The notes beneath the pieces are model-generated. The model was given only the letters and a program-made list of their open reading frames with translations, was not told where the DNA came from and did not search any database. DNA of 20,431 nucleotides from Candidatus Riesia pediculischaeffi (lineage in GTDB: Bacteria > Pseudomonadota > Gammaproteobacteria > Enterobacterales > Enterobacteriaceae), in assembly GCF_002073895.1 (NCBI RefSeq), contig NZ_CP012839.1, positions 211,790 to 232,220 of the forward strand, written 5' to 3'. Each line of letters opens with the position of its first letter. Position 1 is the stretch's first letter. Positions 1-8,410 of the stretch are shown one piece after another. The translations under genes and the position numbers were made by a program.

Positions 1-103
1 TCAGGTTTTATCTGAAATATATTTTGAAATCAATTCATGAGAAAAAACAGAAATTTCAACAAGATAAAACGGAAAATCGTGTATAGCACAGTACTATTGT
101 TTA

Positions 104-134
104 TCGACAGAAAAACTCCACAGTATCCTATATA
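104..134 (+). promoter_or_regulatory. Weak candidate promoter upstream of tsf
   Basis: A TCGACA hexamer at 104-109 (one mismatch to the -35 consensus) is followed after 19 bases by TATATA at 129-134 (four of six matches to -10). The spacing is longer than ideal and AT-rich DNA gives such matches by chance, so this is only a guess. No end of rpsB, the usual gene before tsf, can be read in bases 1-173; in E. coli the rpsB-tsf spacer is longer than that, so its absence here says nothing. Confidence 0.2.
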
Positions 135-173
135 AGTTTTGTAACTTCTACCTTAGAAAAATTGGAAACGAAT

Positions 174-971
174 ATGTCAAAAAAAATCAATTTACAACTT
201 AATCTAATCAAGAATATTCGAAAAAAAACAGGAGCTGGTGTACTAGAATGTAAATCCGCTTTAGAAAAATTTTCAGGGAACGTTGATTTAGCAACGAGCT
301 ATATTAAAGAAAATAAGAAAAATAAACTTGCAGAAAGATATGATAAGAAGACTCAATCAGGATCAATTGGTTTAGGAATCTCTGAAGATAAAACATTCGG
401 TGTTTTAATAAAAATAAAGTGTGAAACTGAATTTCTAGCTAAAAGTTATGATTTTTTAAAATTTCAAAAAAAGATTGTAGAAATTATTATCAGAAAAAAA
501 ATATCAGACATTGATTCTATCAAAAAATATTCGATGAATGAGATAAGTGAAATAATGTCAAGATCTAAAGAAAATGTTGAAATCGAAGGTATAATTACTT
601 TAACAGGAAAGAGAATATATGGATATTCACACAGGAACAAAATTGGAGCTCTTGTCTATATGGAAAATTCTAATGATCTATTTGGAAGACAGATCGCTAT
701 GCAGATAGTGGCTAATAGGACGAAATACATTGATAAATCTGAAATATCGCAAAAAACGTTAGAAAAAAAAAGAAAAATGGAAATAAATCATTCGAAGAAT
801 TCTAAAAAAAATATTTTTTCAAACAAAATATTTCAAAACGATATTGATTATAACCTAGAAAACCTCGTTTTAATGGAACAAACTTTTATTTTCAATACTA
901 CAAAAAAAGTTAAAGAATTGGTAAAAGAAAACAATTCCAAAATAGTTAAGTTTATTACAATAAGAGTTTAA
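174..971 (+). CDS. tsf: Elongation factor Ts (EF-Ts)
   Basis: EF-Ts is the nucleotide exchange factor that releases GDP from EF-Tu in the cytoplasm. The N-terminal UBA-like module with TGAG (residues 19-22) followed by the ECKSAL stretch is clear, as are the core CETEFLAK (83-90) and KIGALV stretches. I start at ATG 174 because GGAA at 164-167 sits just upstream as a ribosome site; a TTG at 162 in the same frame would add four residues but overlaps that site. The product is 265 residues against 283 in E. coli. It stops right after the KFITIRV strand, so the last helical segment is missing. Two EF-Tu contact positions differ from E. coli: Asp80 of TDF is Glu, and His147 of IAMH is Gln. The gene heads a same-strand series with pyrH and frr, as in E. 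coli. Identification is secure; divergence is high. Confidence 0.95.
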   Translation: MSKKINLQLNLIKNIRKKTGAGVLECKSALEKFSGNVDLATSYIKENKKNKLAERYDKKTQSGSIGLGISEDKTFGVLIKIKCETEFLAKSYDFLKFQKKIVEIIIRKKISDIDSIKKYSMNEISEIMSRSKENVEIEGIITLTGKRIYGYSHRNKIGALVYMENSNDLFGRQIAMQIVANRTKYIDKSEISQKTLEKKRKMEINHSKNSKKNIFSNKIFQNDIDYNLENLVLMEQTFIFNTTKKVKELVKENNSKIVKFITIRV

Positions 972-992
972 AAAATGTAAAAAAAAAGATAA

Positions 993-1015
993 ATGAAACA
1001 AACAATCTGTTTCAT
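993..1015 (+). terminator. Hairpin after tsf, possible weak terminator
   Basis: ATGAAACA (993-1000) pairs perfectly with TGTTTCAT (1008-1015) around a 7-nt loop, 22 bases past the tsf stop. The bases after it are TATAAAATAA, not a clean T run, so it may stabilise the 3' end or act as a weak terminator. The perfect 8-bp stem is seen; the role is inferred. Confidence 0.35.
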
Positions 1016-1131
1016 ATAAAATAATGGAATATAAGACCGTATTTTTTAGATATCTATTATATTTTAGAACGATCGTAAAATATGTTAGTTTTATAACTTT
1101 TCAACATAAAATTGATTGACTGTACTATACA

Positions 1132-1872
1132 ATGTCACATCGTAACTCTAAACCAGCATATCGAAGAATCTTACTTAAAATAAGTGGAGAAATTTTAAGA
1201 GGTTCACAAAATTATGGAATAGATCCTATCGTATTAAATCGTATAGTGATAGAAATAAAAGAGTTAGTGGAACTATCAGTTCAAGTTGGAATAGTTATTG
1301 GTGGCGGAAATTTTTTTCGCGGAAATTGGTTAGAAAAATTTGGAACCAAAAGAGTTACCGCGGATCATATGGGTATGTTAGTCACCATCATAAATGGATT
1401 GGCTATGAACGACGCATTAAATCAAATCAACGTTCAAAATGATTTGATGTCCGCCATTCCACTAGATGGAATATGTAAGAGATACAATTGGATCGATGCG
1501 ATCAATTTACTTAGAAATAATAGAGTGGTTATATTTTCAGCTGGAACAGGGAATCCGTTTTTTACAACAGATTCTGCGGCTTGTTTAAGAGGAATCGAAA
1601 TCAAAGCAGATTTAATTTTGAAAGCTACTAAAGTAGATGGAATATATTCCAGTGATCCTTTTAGAAGTGACGATGCTAAACTCTATAAAAATCTGACGTA
1701 TCAAGAAGTTATAAAAAAAGAACTTAAAATAATGGATTTAACAGCCTTCGATTTAGCGAGAAATTATAATTTTCCAATTCGTATATTCAATATTAATAAA
1801 TCAGGAGCACTACGTAGAATCATCATGGGGTCAAATGAAGGAACACTAGTATCATCTAAAAACAAAAAATAA
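1132..1872 (+). CDS. pyrH: UMP kinase
   Basis: Cytoplasmic hexameric kinase that converts UMP to UDP with ATP, the entry to UTP and CTP pools. The protein (246 residues, E. coli 241) has the amino-acid-kinase fold throughout. Visible are the N-terminal RILLKISGE phosphate loop, [17 protein letters not shown], the [15 protein letters not shown] nucleotide stretch and LKATKVDG. The C-terminal [14 protein letters not shown] is also kept. It is one of the best conserved proteins of the window. The start is set by alignment with the E. coli N-terminus (MATNAKPVYKRILLK). No purine-rich ribosome site precedes it: the bases before ATG are GACTGTACTATACA. It lies 160 nt after tsf and 55 nt before frr, the usual order. 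Confidence 0.97.
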   Translation: MSHRNSKPAYRRILLKISGEILRGSQNYGIDPIVLNRIVIEIKELVELSVQVGIVIGGGNFFRGNWLEKFGTKRVTADHMGMLVTIINGLAMNDALNQINVQNDLMSAIPLDGICKRYNWIDAINLLRNNRVVIFSAGTGNPFFTTDSAACLRGIEIKADLILKATKVDGIYSSDPFRSDDAKLYKNLTYQEVIKKELKIMDLTAFDLARNYNFPIRIFNINKSGALRRIIMGSNEGTLVSSKNKK

Positions 1873-1927
1873 AATATTTTATATATATTCTTAATTCTTT
1901 TAGCTATAGACTCCTCGAGAGGTCGAT

Positions 1928-2485
1928 ATGATTAATTCGTTAAAAGTAGAGTTTGAAAAAGATATGAAGCAGATTATTTGCTCTTTTATAAAACAGATCA
2001 ATAAGGTTCGATCAGAAAGGGTTCATCCAAGTATTTTAGAAGATGTTTCAATATTTTGCTACGGATCTGTCATGCCTTTAAATAGAATCGCTTCGATTTC
2101 TTCTTTAAACAACACAACTTTATCAGTAACGGTTTTTGATCATTCTTTGATTCGAAGTGTTAGAGAAGAATTTCTCAAATTGAAATTAGATTGTGAAATG
2201 TTTTTATCAGGAAATATCATAAAGTTGATCTTTCCCGCAGTTACCGAAGAAAGAAGAAGAAACTCAATAAAAATAATCAGAAAGATAGCAGAAAATGAAA
2301 AAATACTCATTAGAAACATCAGAAAAGATGTTAAAAACAAGATAAAATCTCTCAACAAATCTAAAGAGATTAATGAAGATGATTCGAAATTCATACGGTG
2401 TGAAATACAACATTTAACGGATAAATTCATCAAGGAAATTGATAAAATATTGAAAGAGAAAGAAGATAAATTACTGCTCTTTTAA
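1928..2485 (+). CDS. frr: Ribosome recycling factor (RRF)
   Basis: RRF splits the post-termination ribosome together with EF-G. The product is 185 residues, exactly the E. coli length, and ends in LLLF where E. coli has LMQF. The long helical domain is recognisable by KQINKVRSERVHPSILE near the start and TEERRRN at about residues 106-112. The key RNIRKD (E. coli RNVRRD, with the conserved Arg) and the KEINEDD stretch also remain. Domain II is more diverged than the helices. A good ribosome site, GAGAGG at 1917-1922, lies 5 nt before the ATG; it is one of few clear ones here. The reverse-strand reading frame inside the gene is a shadow. Confidence 0.96.
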   Translation: MINSLKVEFEKDMKQIICSFIKQINKVRSERVHPSILEDVSIFCYGSVMPLNRIASISSLNNTTLSVTVFDHSLIRSVREEFLKLKLDCEMFLSGNIIKLIFPAVTEERRRNSIKIIRKIAENEKILIRNIRKDVKNKIKSLNKSKEINEDDSKFIRCEIQHLTDKFIKEIDKILKEKEDKLLLF

Positions 2486-2546
2486 GAGAAGTTCTTTCTG
2501 CTTACGTTTTAAAAATTAAACTATAAACAGATTAGGCATGATCATT

Positions 2547-3749
2547 ATGTTTCATATCATCATATTAGGATCGACTGGATCTGTCGGAAAAATAGCTTTA
2601 TCGATTGTCAAACGATATCCTAAAAATTTTAAGATTATTGCTTTAGTTGCAAATAGCAATATTCAGTTAATTTATCGACAATGTATAGAATTCTCTCCAA
2701 AATATGTCATGTTAAATGACATCAAATCTTCTGAAATTCTTAGGAAAATTTTAAAAGATAATCATTGTTCGACTGAAGTATTATTTGGTTTAGATTCGTT
2801 AGAAAAATTATCTAATATCAGTTCAGTGGATTATGTGATTTCAGCTATCACTGGAATAGCTGGATTGATTCCAACTATTTCGTTCATTAGAAAGGGTAGG
2901 AAAATACTATTAGCTAATAAAGAATCTTTAGTATCTTGTGGAAAAATATTTTTCGATGAGGTAAAAAAATATCAATCTCAAATCTTACCGATAGATAGTG
3001 AAATTAATGCCATTTTCCAAATGTTACCGAAGGAATTTCATACGAACTTAGGATTTTTTGATCTTACGAAGATTGGAATTGATGAGATCACCCTAACTGG
3101 ATCAGGAGGTCCTTTTCTTACCACACCGATTTCTGAACTTAAATCAGTTACTCCTAAAGAAGCTTGTCGACATCCCAACTGGAGTATGGGAAAGAAAATT
3201 TCTGTGGATTCAGCGACCATGATTAACAAAGGATTTGAATACGTCGAAACAAGATATTGTTTTAATATTGAGTTCGATCAAATCAACATCTTAATTCATC
3301 CTCAGTCGATTGTTCACTCAATGATCCATTACGTAGATGGTAGCATTGTCGCTAAATTAGGGATACCAGATATGACAGCATCCATACATTACAGCATGTT
3401 TTATCCGTTCCAATACAACTCGAAAATTTATCAAAAAAAATTAAATTTAAAAAAAACACAGTCTTTAACTTTTATCGAACCAGATTATAAAAGGTATCCT
3501 TGTTTGAAATTAGCGATGGAAGTGTCTCGATCGGAAAAACAATCTGTTATAACTGCATTAAATGCTATAAATGAAGTAGCTGTATCCGCTTTTTTATCTG
3601 GAAAAATTAAATTTACAGATATTTTTAATGTTAACGATAAAATCTTAGAAAAGATCAACTTTCAAGAACCAAATAATATTGAAGAAATAATATACATTGA
3701 CTTCGAATCAAGAAATATAGCTAAACGATATATTGATTTATGCAACTGA
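2547..3749 (+). CDS. dxr: 1-deoxy-D-xylulose 5-phosphate reductoisomerase
   Basis: Second enzyme of the MEP isoprenoid pathway: it rearranges and reduces DXP to 2-C-methyl-D-erythritol 4-phosphate with NADPH and a divalent metal. The NADPH-binding LGSTGSVG is at residues 7-14; LLANKES, LTGSGGPF, CRHPNWSMGKK, DSATMINKG and LIHPQS follow in family order. I choose ATG 2547 rather than the in-frame ATG at 2538: it aligns with the E. coli start, keeps E. coli numbering through the active site (Asp150, Glu152), and has AGG at 2534-2536 at a usable distance. The product is 400 residues (E. coli 398). One oddity: residue 153, His in the conserved DSEHNAIF motif, is Ile here (codon 3003-3005). The metal ligands Asp150, Glu152 and the later Glu in NKGFE are kept. 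It supplies precursor for the uppS product next door. Confidence 0.96.
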   Translation: MFHIIILGSTGSVGKIALSIVKRYPKNFKIIALVANSNIQLIYRQCIEFSPKYVMLNDIKSSEILRKILKDNHCSTEVLFGLDSLEKLSNISSVDYVISAITGIAGLIPTISFIRKGRKILLANKESLVSCGKIFFDEVKKYQSQILPIDSEINAIFQMLPKEFHTNLGFFDLTKIGIDEITLTGSGGPFLTTPISELKSVTPKEACRHPNWSMGKKISVDSATMINKGFEYVETRYCFNIEFDQINILIHPQSIVHSMIHYVDGSIVAKLGIPDMTASIHYSMFYPFQYNSKIYQKKLNLKKTQSLTFIEPDYKRYPCLKLAMEVSRSEKQSVITALNAINEVAVSAFLSGKIKFTDIFNVNDKILEKINFQEPNNIEEIIYIDFESRNIAKRYIDLCN

Positions 3750-3828
3750 TAAACTGTTCTAGATAATTTTCGCGGTTGAATCTGATCCTTAAAATTTTGA
3801 ACTGTTTCATAATACTACAAAAAAATAA

Positions 3829-4584
3829 ATGATCTCAATAAGAAAGAAAAGTGATTACTCGAATTTTGATGTTCCAAAACACGTTGCCATCATCATGGAC
3901 GGAAATAGAAGGTGGGCTAAGAAAAATAAGAAATCTATAATTCGAGGACATCTTGCTGGAGTTATTTCTGTCCAAAAAGCGATCAGATATGCTCTAAAGA
4001 ACAACATTACATCGTTGACTCTGTTCGCTTTCAGTAAAGAAAATTGGAGCAGATCGAAGAGAGAGATTTCTTCTCTGGTTAGGTTATTTTCTTTCTTCTT
4101 AGGAAAAAATCTATCTGAAAAGTTCATCACACATGATATAAAACTATTCATTATCGGAGAAATAGATCAGTTCGGAAATAGTATCAAAAAAAAAGTACAG
4201 AAGATCGTAGATTCGACAAGAAATAATGTCAAGTTAAATTTAAATATTGCGATCAATTATAGCGGTAGATGGGATATTTTAAACAGTGTAAGAAAGATTA
4301 TTAGGGAAGTTCAAGATGGATCCATCCTGATGGAAAATATTCGAGAACATACAATAGATCAGTTTATTTGCTTACACGATCAACCTGAAGTGGACCTAGT
4401 TATAAGAACTGGAAGGGAACATAGAATAAGCAATTTTTTGCTTTGGCAAATAGCGTATTCTGAACTGTATTTTACAGATATATTATGGCCAGATTTCAAT
4501 GAAGATATTTTTCAAAAAGCGATATTAAACTTCAATACAAGAGAAAGAAGATTCGGTAACGCAAATGCCATCAAAGAACGATAA
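3829..4584 (+). CDS. uppS: Undecaprenyl diphosphate synthase (cis-prenyltransferase)
   Basis: Adds eight isopentenyl units to farnesyl diphosphate, giving the C55 carrier used for peptidoglycan assembly at the inner membrane. The catalytic Asp is residue 24 in HVAIIMDGNRRWAKK. Also present are the FAFSKENWSR stretch and, near the C-terminus, the diphosphate-binding VIRTGREHRISNFLLWQ and AYSELYFTDILWPDF. Length is 251 (E. coli 253). The Gly that follows RTG in E. coli is Arg, and DGNGRW is DGNRRW, a variant found in other family members. No ribosome site is visible: the bases before ATG are almost all A. It overlaps cdsA by 20 nt, so the two are probably cotranscribed and perhaps translationally coupled. 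Also called ispU. Confidence 0.96.
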   Translation: MISIRKKSDYSNFDVPKHVAIIMDGNRRWAKKNKKSIIRGHLAGVISVQKAIRYALKNNITSLTLFAFSKENWSRSKREISSLVRLFSFFLGKNLSEKFITHDIKLFIIGEIDQFGNSIKKKVQKIVDSTRNNVKLNLNIAINYSGRWDILNSVRKIIREVQDGSILMENIREHTIDQFICLHDQPEVDLVIRTGREHRISNFLLWQIAYSELYFTDILWPDFNEDIFQKAILNFNTRERRFGNANAIKER

Positions 4585-5449
4585 AAAATTGTCGAATTTT
4601 CACTACCGTCTAGTTTCTTCTGTTCTACTTATCCCAATAGTCATCTCTTCTATATTTCTATTATCTTCTAGGATGGTAAGCCAAATAATTGCTATTATAT
4701 CTACCTTAGTCGCTTGGGAATGGTCGCAATTTATCGGATTAAAAAGAAAACTTAAAAAAATCATCTATGCATTTTTATTTGGACTATCCTTATTTTTTAT
4801 GCAACTTTTGTTCATTGACTTAGATAATCTCATGATGAACAAAATTATAAAAATTATTCTTATGATATGGTCGACATGGTGGATATTTGCGATCGCTTTA
4901 ATTACAACTTTTCCGAGATCTTCTAAGATCTGGGGAAATTCTTCTATTTTAAAATCTCTATTCTATATCTTAACAATCTTTCCATTCAACTTCTGCGTCC
5001 TTTTTCTAAAAGATATAAGAAGAAGCAATCATCAAACAATTGGAAATTGGATGATGTTATATGTCATACTGCTAGTTTGGATTTTTGATATTAGCTCTTA
5101 CATCTTCGGGACAGTTTTTGGAAAAAAAAAATTAGCGATAAATGTTTCTCCAAATAAAACAATAGAAGGGGTACTTTGTGGATTAATCTGTTCTCAAATC
5201 TTCTCTTGGATATTTTGTGCGACAATATCCATATTTGAACTGAAGGTTCAGATCTTTATCTCTTCTCTCATCGTTATAGTGATTTCTATCTTTGGAGATC
5301 TTCTATCAAGCATGTTTAAAAGAGAGATCGGTATTAAAGATACGGGTCATATCATCCCAGGTCATGGTGGAATCTTGGATAGAATAGATAGTCTCGTGGC
5401 AGCTATTCCAGCGTTTATTACGGTTTTAAAATTATTTTATCGTTTGTAA
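4565..5449 (+). CDS. cdsA: Phosphatidate cytidylyltransferase (CDP-diglyceride synthase)
   Basis: Inner-membrane enzyme that makes CDP-diacylglycerol from CTP and phosphatidate, the branch point of phospholipid synthesis. The protein (294 residues, E. coli 285) is mostly hydrophobic, with about eight membrane-spanning segments. The family signature is intact near the C-terminus: SMFKRE, then IKDTGHIIPGHGGILDRIDS. The VWIFDISSYIFG segment keeps the Asp of E. coli VWGADSGAYMFG. Compared with E. coli (MLKYRL), it has about ten extra polar residues before HYRL, which creates the overlap with uppS. A run of ten A (5122-5131) lies in the codons for GKKKL. After it, rseP is expected by synteny but absent. 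Confidence 0.95.
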   Translation: MPSKNDKKLSNFHYRLVSSVLLIPIVISSIFLLSSRMVSQIIAIISTLVAWEWSQFIGLKRKLKKIIYAFLFGLSLFFMQLLFIDLDNLMMNKIIKIILMIWSTWWIFAIALITTFPRSSKIWGNSSILKSLFYILTIFPFNFCVLFLKDIRRSNHQTIGNWMMLYVILLVWIFDISSYIFGTVFGKKKLAINVSPNKTIEGVLCGLICSQIFSWIFCATISIFELKVQIFISSLIVIVISIFGDLLSSMFKREIGIKDTGHIIPGHGGILDRIDSLVAAIPAFITVLKLFYRL

Positions 5450-5950
5450 TTTCAACATTCATCTCTTATTTAAAATCAATCATACAGATCTAAGATCTCG
5501 TTGATCATCAATCTATTGAAAAACAGAACTATAATTTCTGAAATGTTGTTATCTTAAGTGTTTCTTATAAATTAGGATCGTATCCTAAACATTATAATTC
5601 GATCGATCTCGGATCGAGAGTAAACTGGCCTTTTGAGGGATTCCAGAAAAAATCAATTTTATATTTATTTCAAAGATCGTTCTTAAAACGTAAATAAAAT
5701 GTTTTGTCTCATTAATCTTTAAGGATGAAAATATACAATCATATAAAAGAATTAAAATCTTCGATTTTAAGCAATCAGAAGATCCTTTTCTTTAGATATC
5801 GTTTATAGGAACAAAACGATACGTATGACATATACGGTAAAACGGTATATTAAGAATGTATCATACATCATATTATAACGTTCATTACATCAGCAACTTC
5901 AATAATATCATCAAAATGATTTTTCAACTGATATAGCACAAATATAACGA
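5450..5950. other. 501-nt gene-free spacer at the position of rseP
   Basis: E. coli has the site-2 protease gene rseP between cdsA and bamA. No reading frame or recognisable RseP motif (HEFGH, the PDZ region, NxxPxPxLDGG) is seen here on a manual read, so the gene is deleted or eroded beyond recognition. The spacer holds two short perfect hairpins (5572-5588 and 5607-5619), unusually many GATC tetramers (nine by hand count) and a weak promoter-like pair before bamA (ATGACA 5825-5830, TATTAA 5848-5853, spacing 17). No tRNA-like T-arm was found. Confidence 0.7.
5572..5619. repeat. Two tight perfect hairpins in the cdsA-bamA spacer
   Basis: TTAGGAT (5572-5578) pairs with ATCCTAA (5582-5588) across a 3-nt loop. 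TCTCG (5607-5611) pairs with CGAGA (5615-5619) across GAT. Neither is followed by a T run, so neither is a standard terminator. Function is unknown; they may be RNA structure in the bamA leader or chance. Confidence 0.4.
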
Positions 5951-8410
5951 ATGTTCACAAATCTTCAAGAAAAATCAGCTTTGAAAAAATCATTTTTTTT
6001 GCAATATATGTTTATAAAAATCGTATTAATCTTTGTTTTATCATGCACGATCAACGTCGCTCAAAGTGATGTTTTTATGAATTTAAGTTCGAAAAATTTT
6101 CCAAATATGGTAAAGGAACAAACTTTTAAATCCATCTTTTTCAATATATCACCTCAAAACATATATGTTAAACGCGAAAATAAAAGGACGAAAAATTTCA
6201 TCCATGCTCTTTTTCACGAAAATCAAATATCACATATCGAAAATACATATGAAGATCAAATGGATGTTGTTGTAGGAGAACAAAAATTAACTATCGAAAA
6301 GATAAAATGTCGAGGGAATAAATTTTTGAATCTTACGGTTCTGAGAAAGAAGTTAGAGAAATACGATATTCGAGTTGGAAGTATGTTAAATGAAAAAAAC
6401 ATACTACTTTTAAAGAGAGATCTTTACCGATTTTACTACTTTTTTGGTAGATATAACGCAAAAGTATCCATCGAGCTCGAAATTTTACCGTACGATAACG
6501 TTTCTATCAATCTGACATTGTACGAAGGAGATCAATTTAAAGTTCATGAGATTAAAATCTTTGGAAACAACAACTTCTGTTCAAAGAAATTGAAGAATCT
6601 TTTTTCTCTGAACGACACGAAAAAAAGTTGGAAAAAATCAGGATATAGAGAAGATAACTTGAATTCTGACTTACAAAAATTGAAATCATTTTATGTAAAC
6701 AACGGATACATAAGATTTAAAATCGATCATGCGTGGATCAATTTAACGGAGGATAAAGGAATATATATAAATGTTCGGGTAAAAGAAGGCAATCAGTACA
6801 AATTAGATAAAATCGAATTTTATGGAAAAATTAATTCATACTTAAAAAGATTAAATCAGTTGATCGATGATATCTCTTATAACTCTACTTTTCAAGAAGA
6901 AAAGGTGAGTACGGTTCAAAAAAAAATTGAAAATTTTTTTCGTTCCTGTGGGTATATCGGTTCTATCATCAAAATAGTTTATCGTATCGATGATGTAAGA
7001 AACACTGTACGAATCATCTTCAATATCGATACAGGAGAAAGATACTACGTCAAAAAAATAGAATTTTCTGGAAATTCGTCTATTAAAAATGAGATACTAC
7101 AAAAAAAAATTCCTCAGATAGAAGGTAAGCCAATCAATATGGATCTAGTAAGAGTCGGACAGATGAACTTGGTAAACACCGATCTTTTTGAAAAAGTTGG
7201 TTATTCGATCATATTCCTACCGAACCTCAAAAATCAGGTAAAAATAATTTATCGAGTAATAGAACCAAAATTTAATGCTGTAAATTTCGGAGTGGGGGTT
7301 GGAAAAGAAAATGGAGTTAATTATCACGGAAATGTACAAAAAAAAAATTGTTTGGGTGTTGGAAACTCGATCAAATTCAGTGTTTTTAGAAACGATGATC
7401 TTCGAAAGATCGATCTGTTCTTTTCAAATCCAAGATATATTCAAGATAAAGTAGGATTAAGATCCAGAATGTTTTACGATAGTTCTATCCGTAGACATTC
7501 TCTTCCATCGTTATACGACCAAAGAACCTTTCATTTCAATACTTCTTTCAGTTTTCCAATTGTTGAAAAAAATATTTTAGATGTAGGAGTAGAGATCACA
7601 GATAATCGAATATTTAACATGGATCCTCAACTCCACATATGGAGATACTTGATGTCAATAAAAAAAGACAGCGTTATTCTGAACGATCAGATCCATTACG
7701 AAGTAAAAGATGTTTCACTTAACATCGGATGGAATCTAGAAGATCTAGATGACGATATCTTTCCAAGATCTGGAAAGAAAATATCGGTTAAGAACAAGTT
7801 TTCCATATTCAATATCAACAACCAGTATTTTAAAAGTACATTAGACTTTAAAAAATACTTTCCGATAGATTTAAAAAAAAGATGGATCTTTTCCTTTAGA
7901 ACAATATTAGGTCTTGGAGACTCTAGGAATGATTTTCCATTTTATGAAAATTTCCATGCTTCTGGAGAAAATATAATCCGTGGATTTCGTTCCGATACCG
8001 TTGGACCGAAATCTATTCTCCTAAAAATCAACCGAGATGGATCCATCTGTCCGAAACCTAACTCTGAAAAACAACGTTCAACCGGAGGAAACTTCATGAC
8101 AATGAATATTTTGGAACTCATTTTTCCAGAAGACCTAATTTTCTCTGAAAAGTTCCATGGGAACACCAGAGCTTCGTTTTTTGTCGATTCTGGAACTGTA
8201 CGAAAAATTTGGAGGAAGAAGGTTTCCGAAATATGGAATGAAGAAGCGTTGAATCTTGAGGAAACGGATAGTTTCAAAGTCTCTACTGGAATCTCTTTGC
8301 GATGGTTATCTCCTATTGGACCGCTCACTTTTTCTTATTCAATTCCGATAAAATATCTACAAAAAGATAAATTCGAAAAGTTTCAATTCAACGTCGGGAA
8401 AACGTGGTAA
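5951..8410 (+). CDS. bamA: Outer membrane protein assembly factor BamA
   Basis: Core of the BAM complex, which folds beta-barrel proteins into the outer membrane. Order: a signal peptide (hydrophobic KIVLIFVLSCTINVAQS, likely cut near residue 39), five POTRA domains (about 40-440) and a 16-strand barrel (about 442-819). POTRA2 onward follow E. coli well (TIEKIKCRGNK, EGDQFKVHEIKIFGNN, EGNQYKLDKIEFYG, YYVKKIEFSGN). The barrel has the conserved IIRGFRSDTVGP of loop 6 and ends in FQFNVGKTW, the E. coli ending with one substitution. POTRA1 is hard to align. Loop 6 is about ten residues shorter than in E. coli and has one Cys, not two. Length is 819 against 810. The N-terminus is uncertain: ATG 6008 (residue 20) would give a shorter n-region, and neither start has a ribosome site. 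Ten A at 7338-7347 are a slippage risk. Confidence 0.95.
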   Translation: MFTNLQEKSALKKSFFLQYMFIKIVLIFVLSCTINVAQSDVFMNLSSKNFPNMVKEQTFKSIFFNISPQNIYVKRENKRTKNFIHALFHENQISHIENTYEDQMDVVVGEQKLTIEKIKCRGNKFLNLTVLRKKLEKYDIRVGSMLNEKNILLLKRDLYRFYYFFGRYNAKVSIELEILPYDNVSINLTLYEGDQFKVHEIKIFGNNNFCSKKLKNLFSLNDTKKSWKKSGYREDNLNSDLQKLKSFYVNNGYIRFKIDHAWINLTEDKGIYINVRVKEGNQYKLDKIEFYGKINSYLKRLNQLIDDISYNSTFQEEKVSTVQKKIENFFRSCGYIGSIIKIVYRIDDVRNTVRIIFNIDTGERYYVKKIEFSGNSSIKNEILQKKIPQIEGKPINMDLVRVGQMNLVNTDLFEKVGYSIIFLPNLKNQVKIIYRVIEPKFNAVNFGVGVGKENGVNYHGNVQKKNCLGVGNSIKFSVFRNDDLRKIDLFFSNPRYIQDKVGLRSRMFYDSSIRRHSLPSLYDQRTFHFNTSFSFPIVEKNILDVGVEITDNRIFNMDPQLHIWRYLMSIKKDSVILNDQIHYEVKDVSLNIGWNLEDLDDDIFPRSGKKISVKNKFSIFNINNQYFKSTLDFKKYFPIDLKKRWIFSFRTILGLGDSRNDFPFYENFHASGENIIRGFRSDTVGPKSILLKINRDGSICPKPNSEKQRSTGGNFMTMNILELIFPEDLIFSEKFHGNTRASFFVDSGTVRKIWRKKVSEIWNEEALNLEETDSFKVSTGISLRWLSPIGPLTFSYSIPIKYLQKDKFEKFQFNVGKTW

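Noticed and set aside
5625..5646. CTGG...CCAG stem in the cdsA-bamA spacer as a terminator
   Set aside because: The stem has only four outer pairs and is followed by A, not T, on the plus strand.
6038..6049. Lipobox-like VLSC in the BamA signal peptide
   Set aside because: BamA is not a lipoprotein, Leu at -2 fits the lipobox poorly, and a normal signal peptidase I site follows a few residues later.
7942..8328. Reverse-strand frame of 128 codons inside bamA
   Set aside because: It lies wholly inside the well-conserved BamA barrel coding sequence and matches nothing known; it is a shadow. The same holds for the shorter reverse frames inside frr, dxr, uppS, dnaE, accA and tilS.
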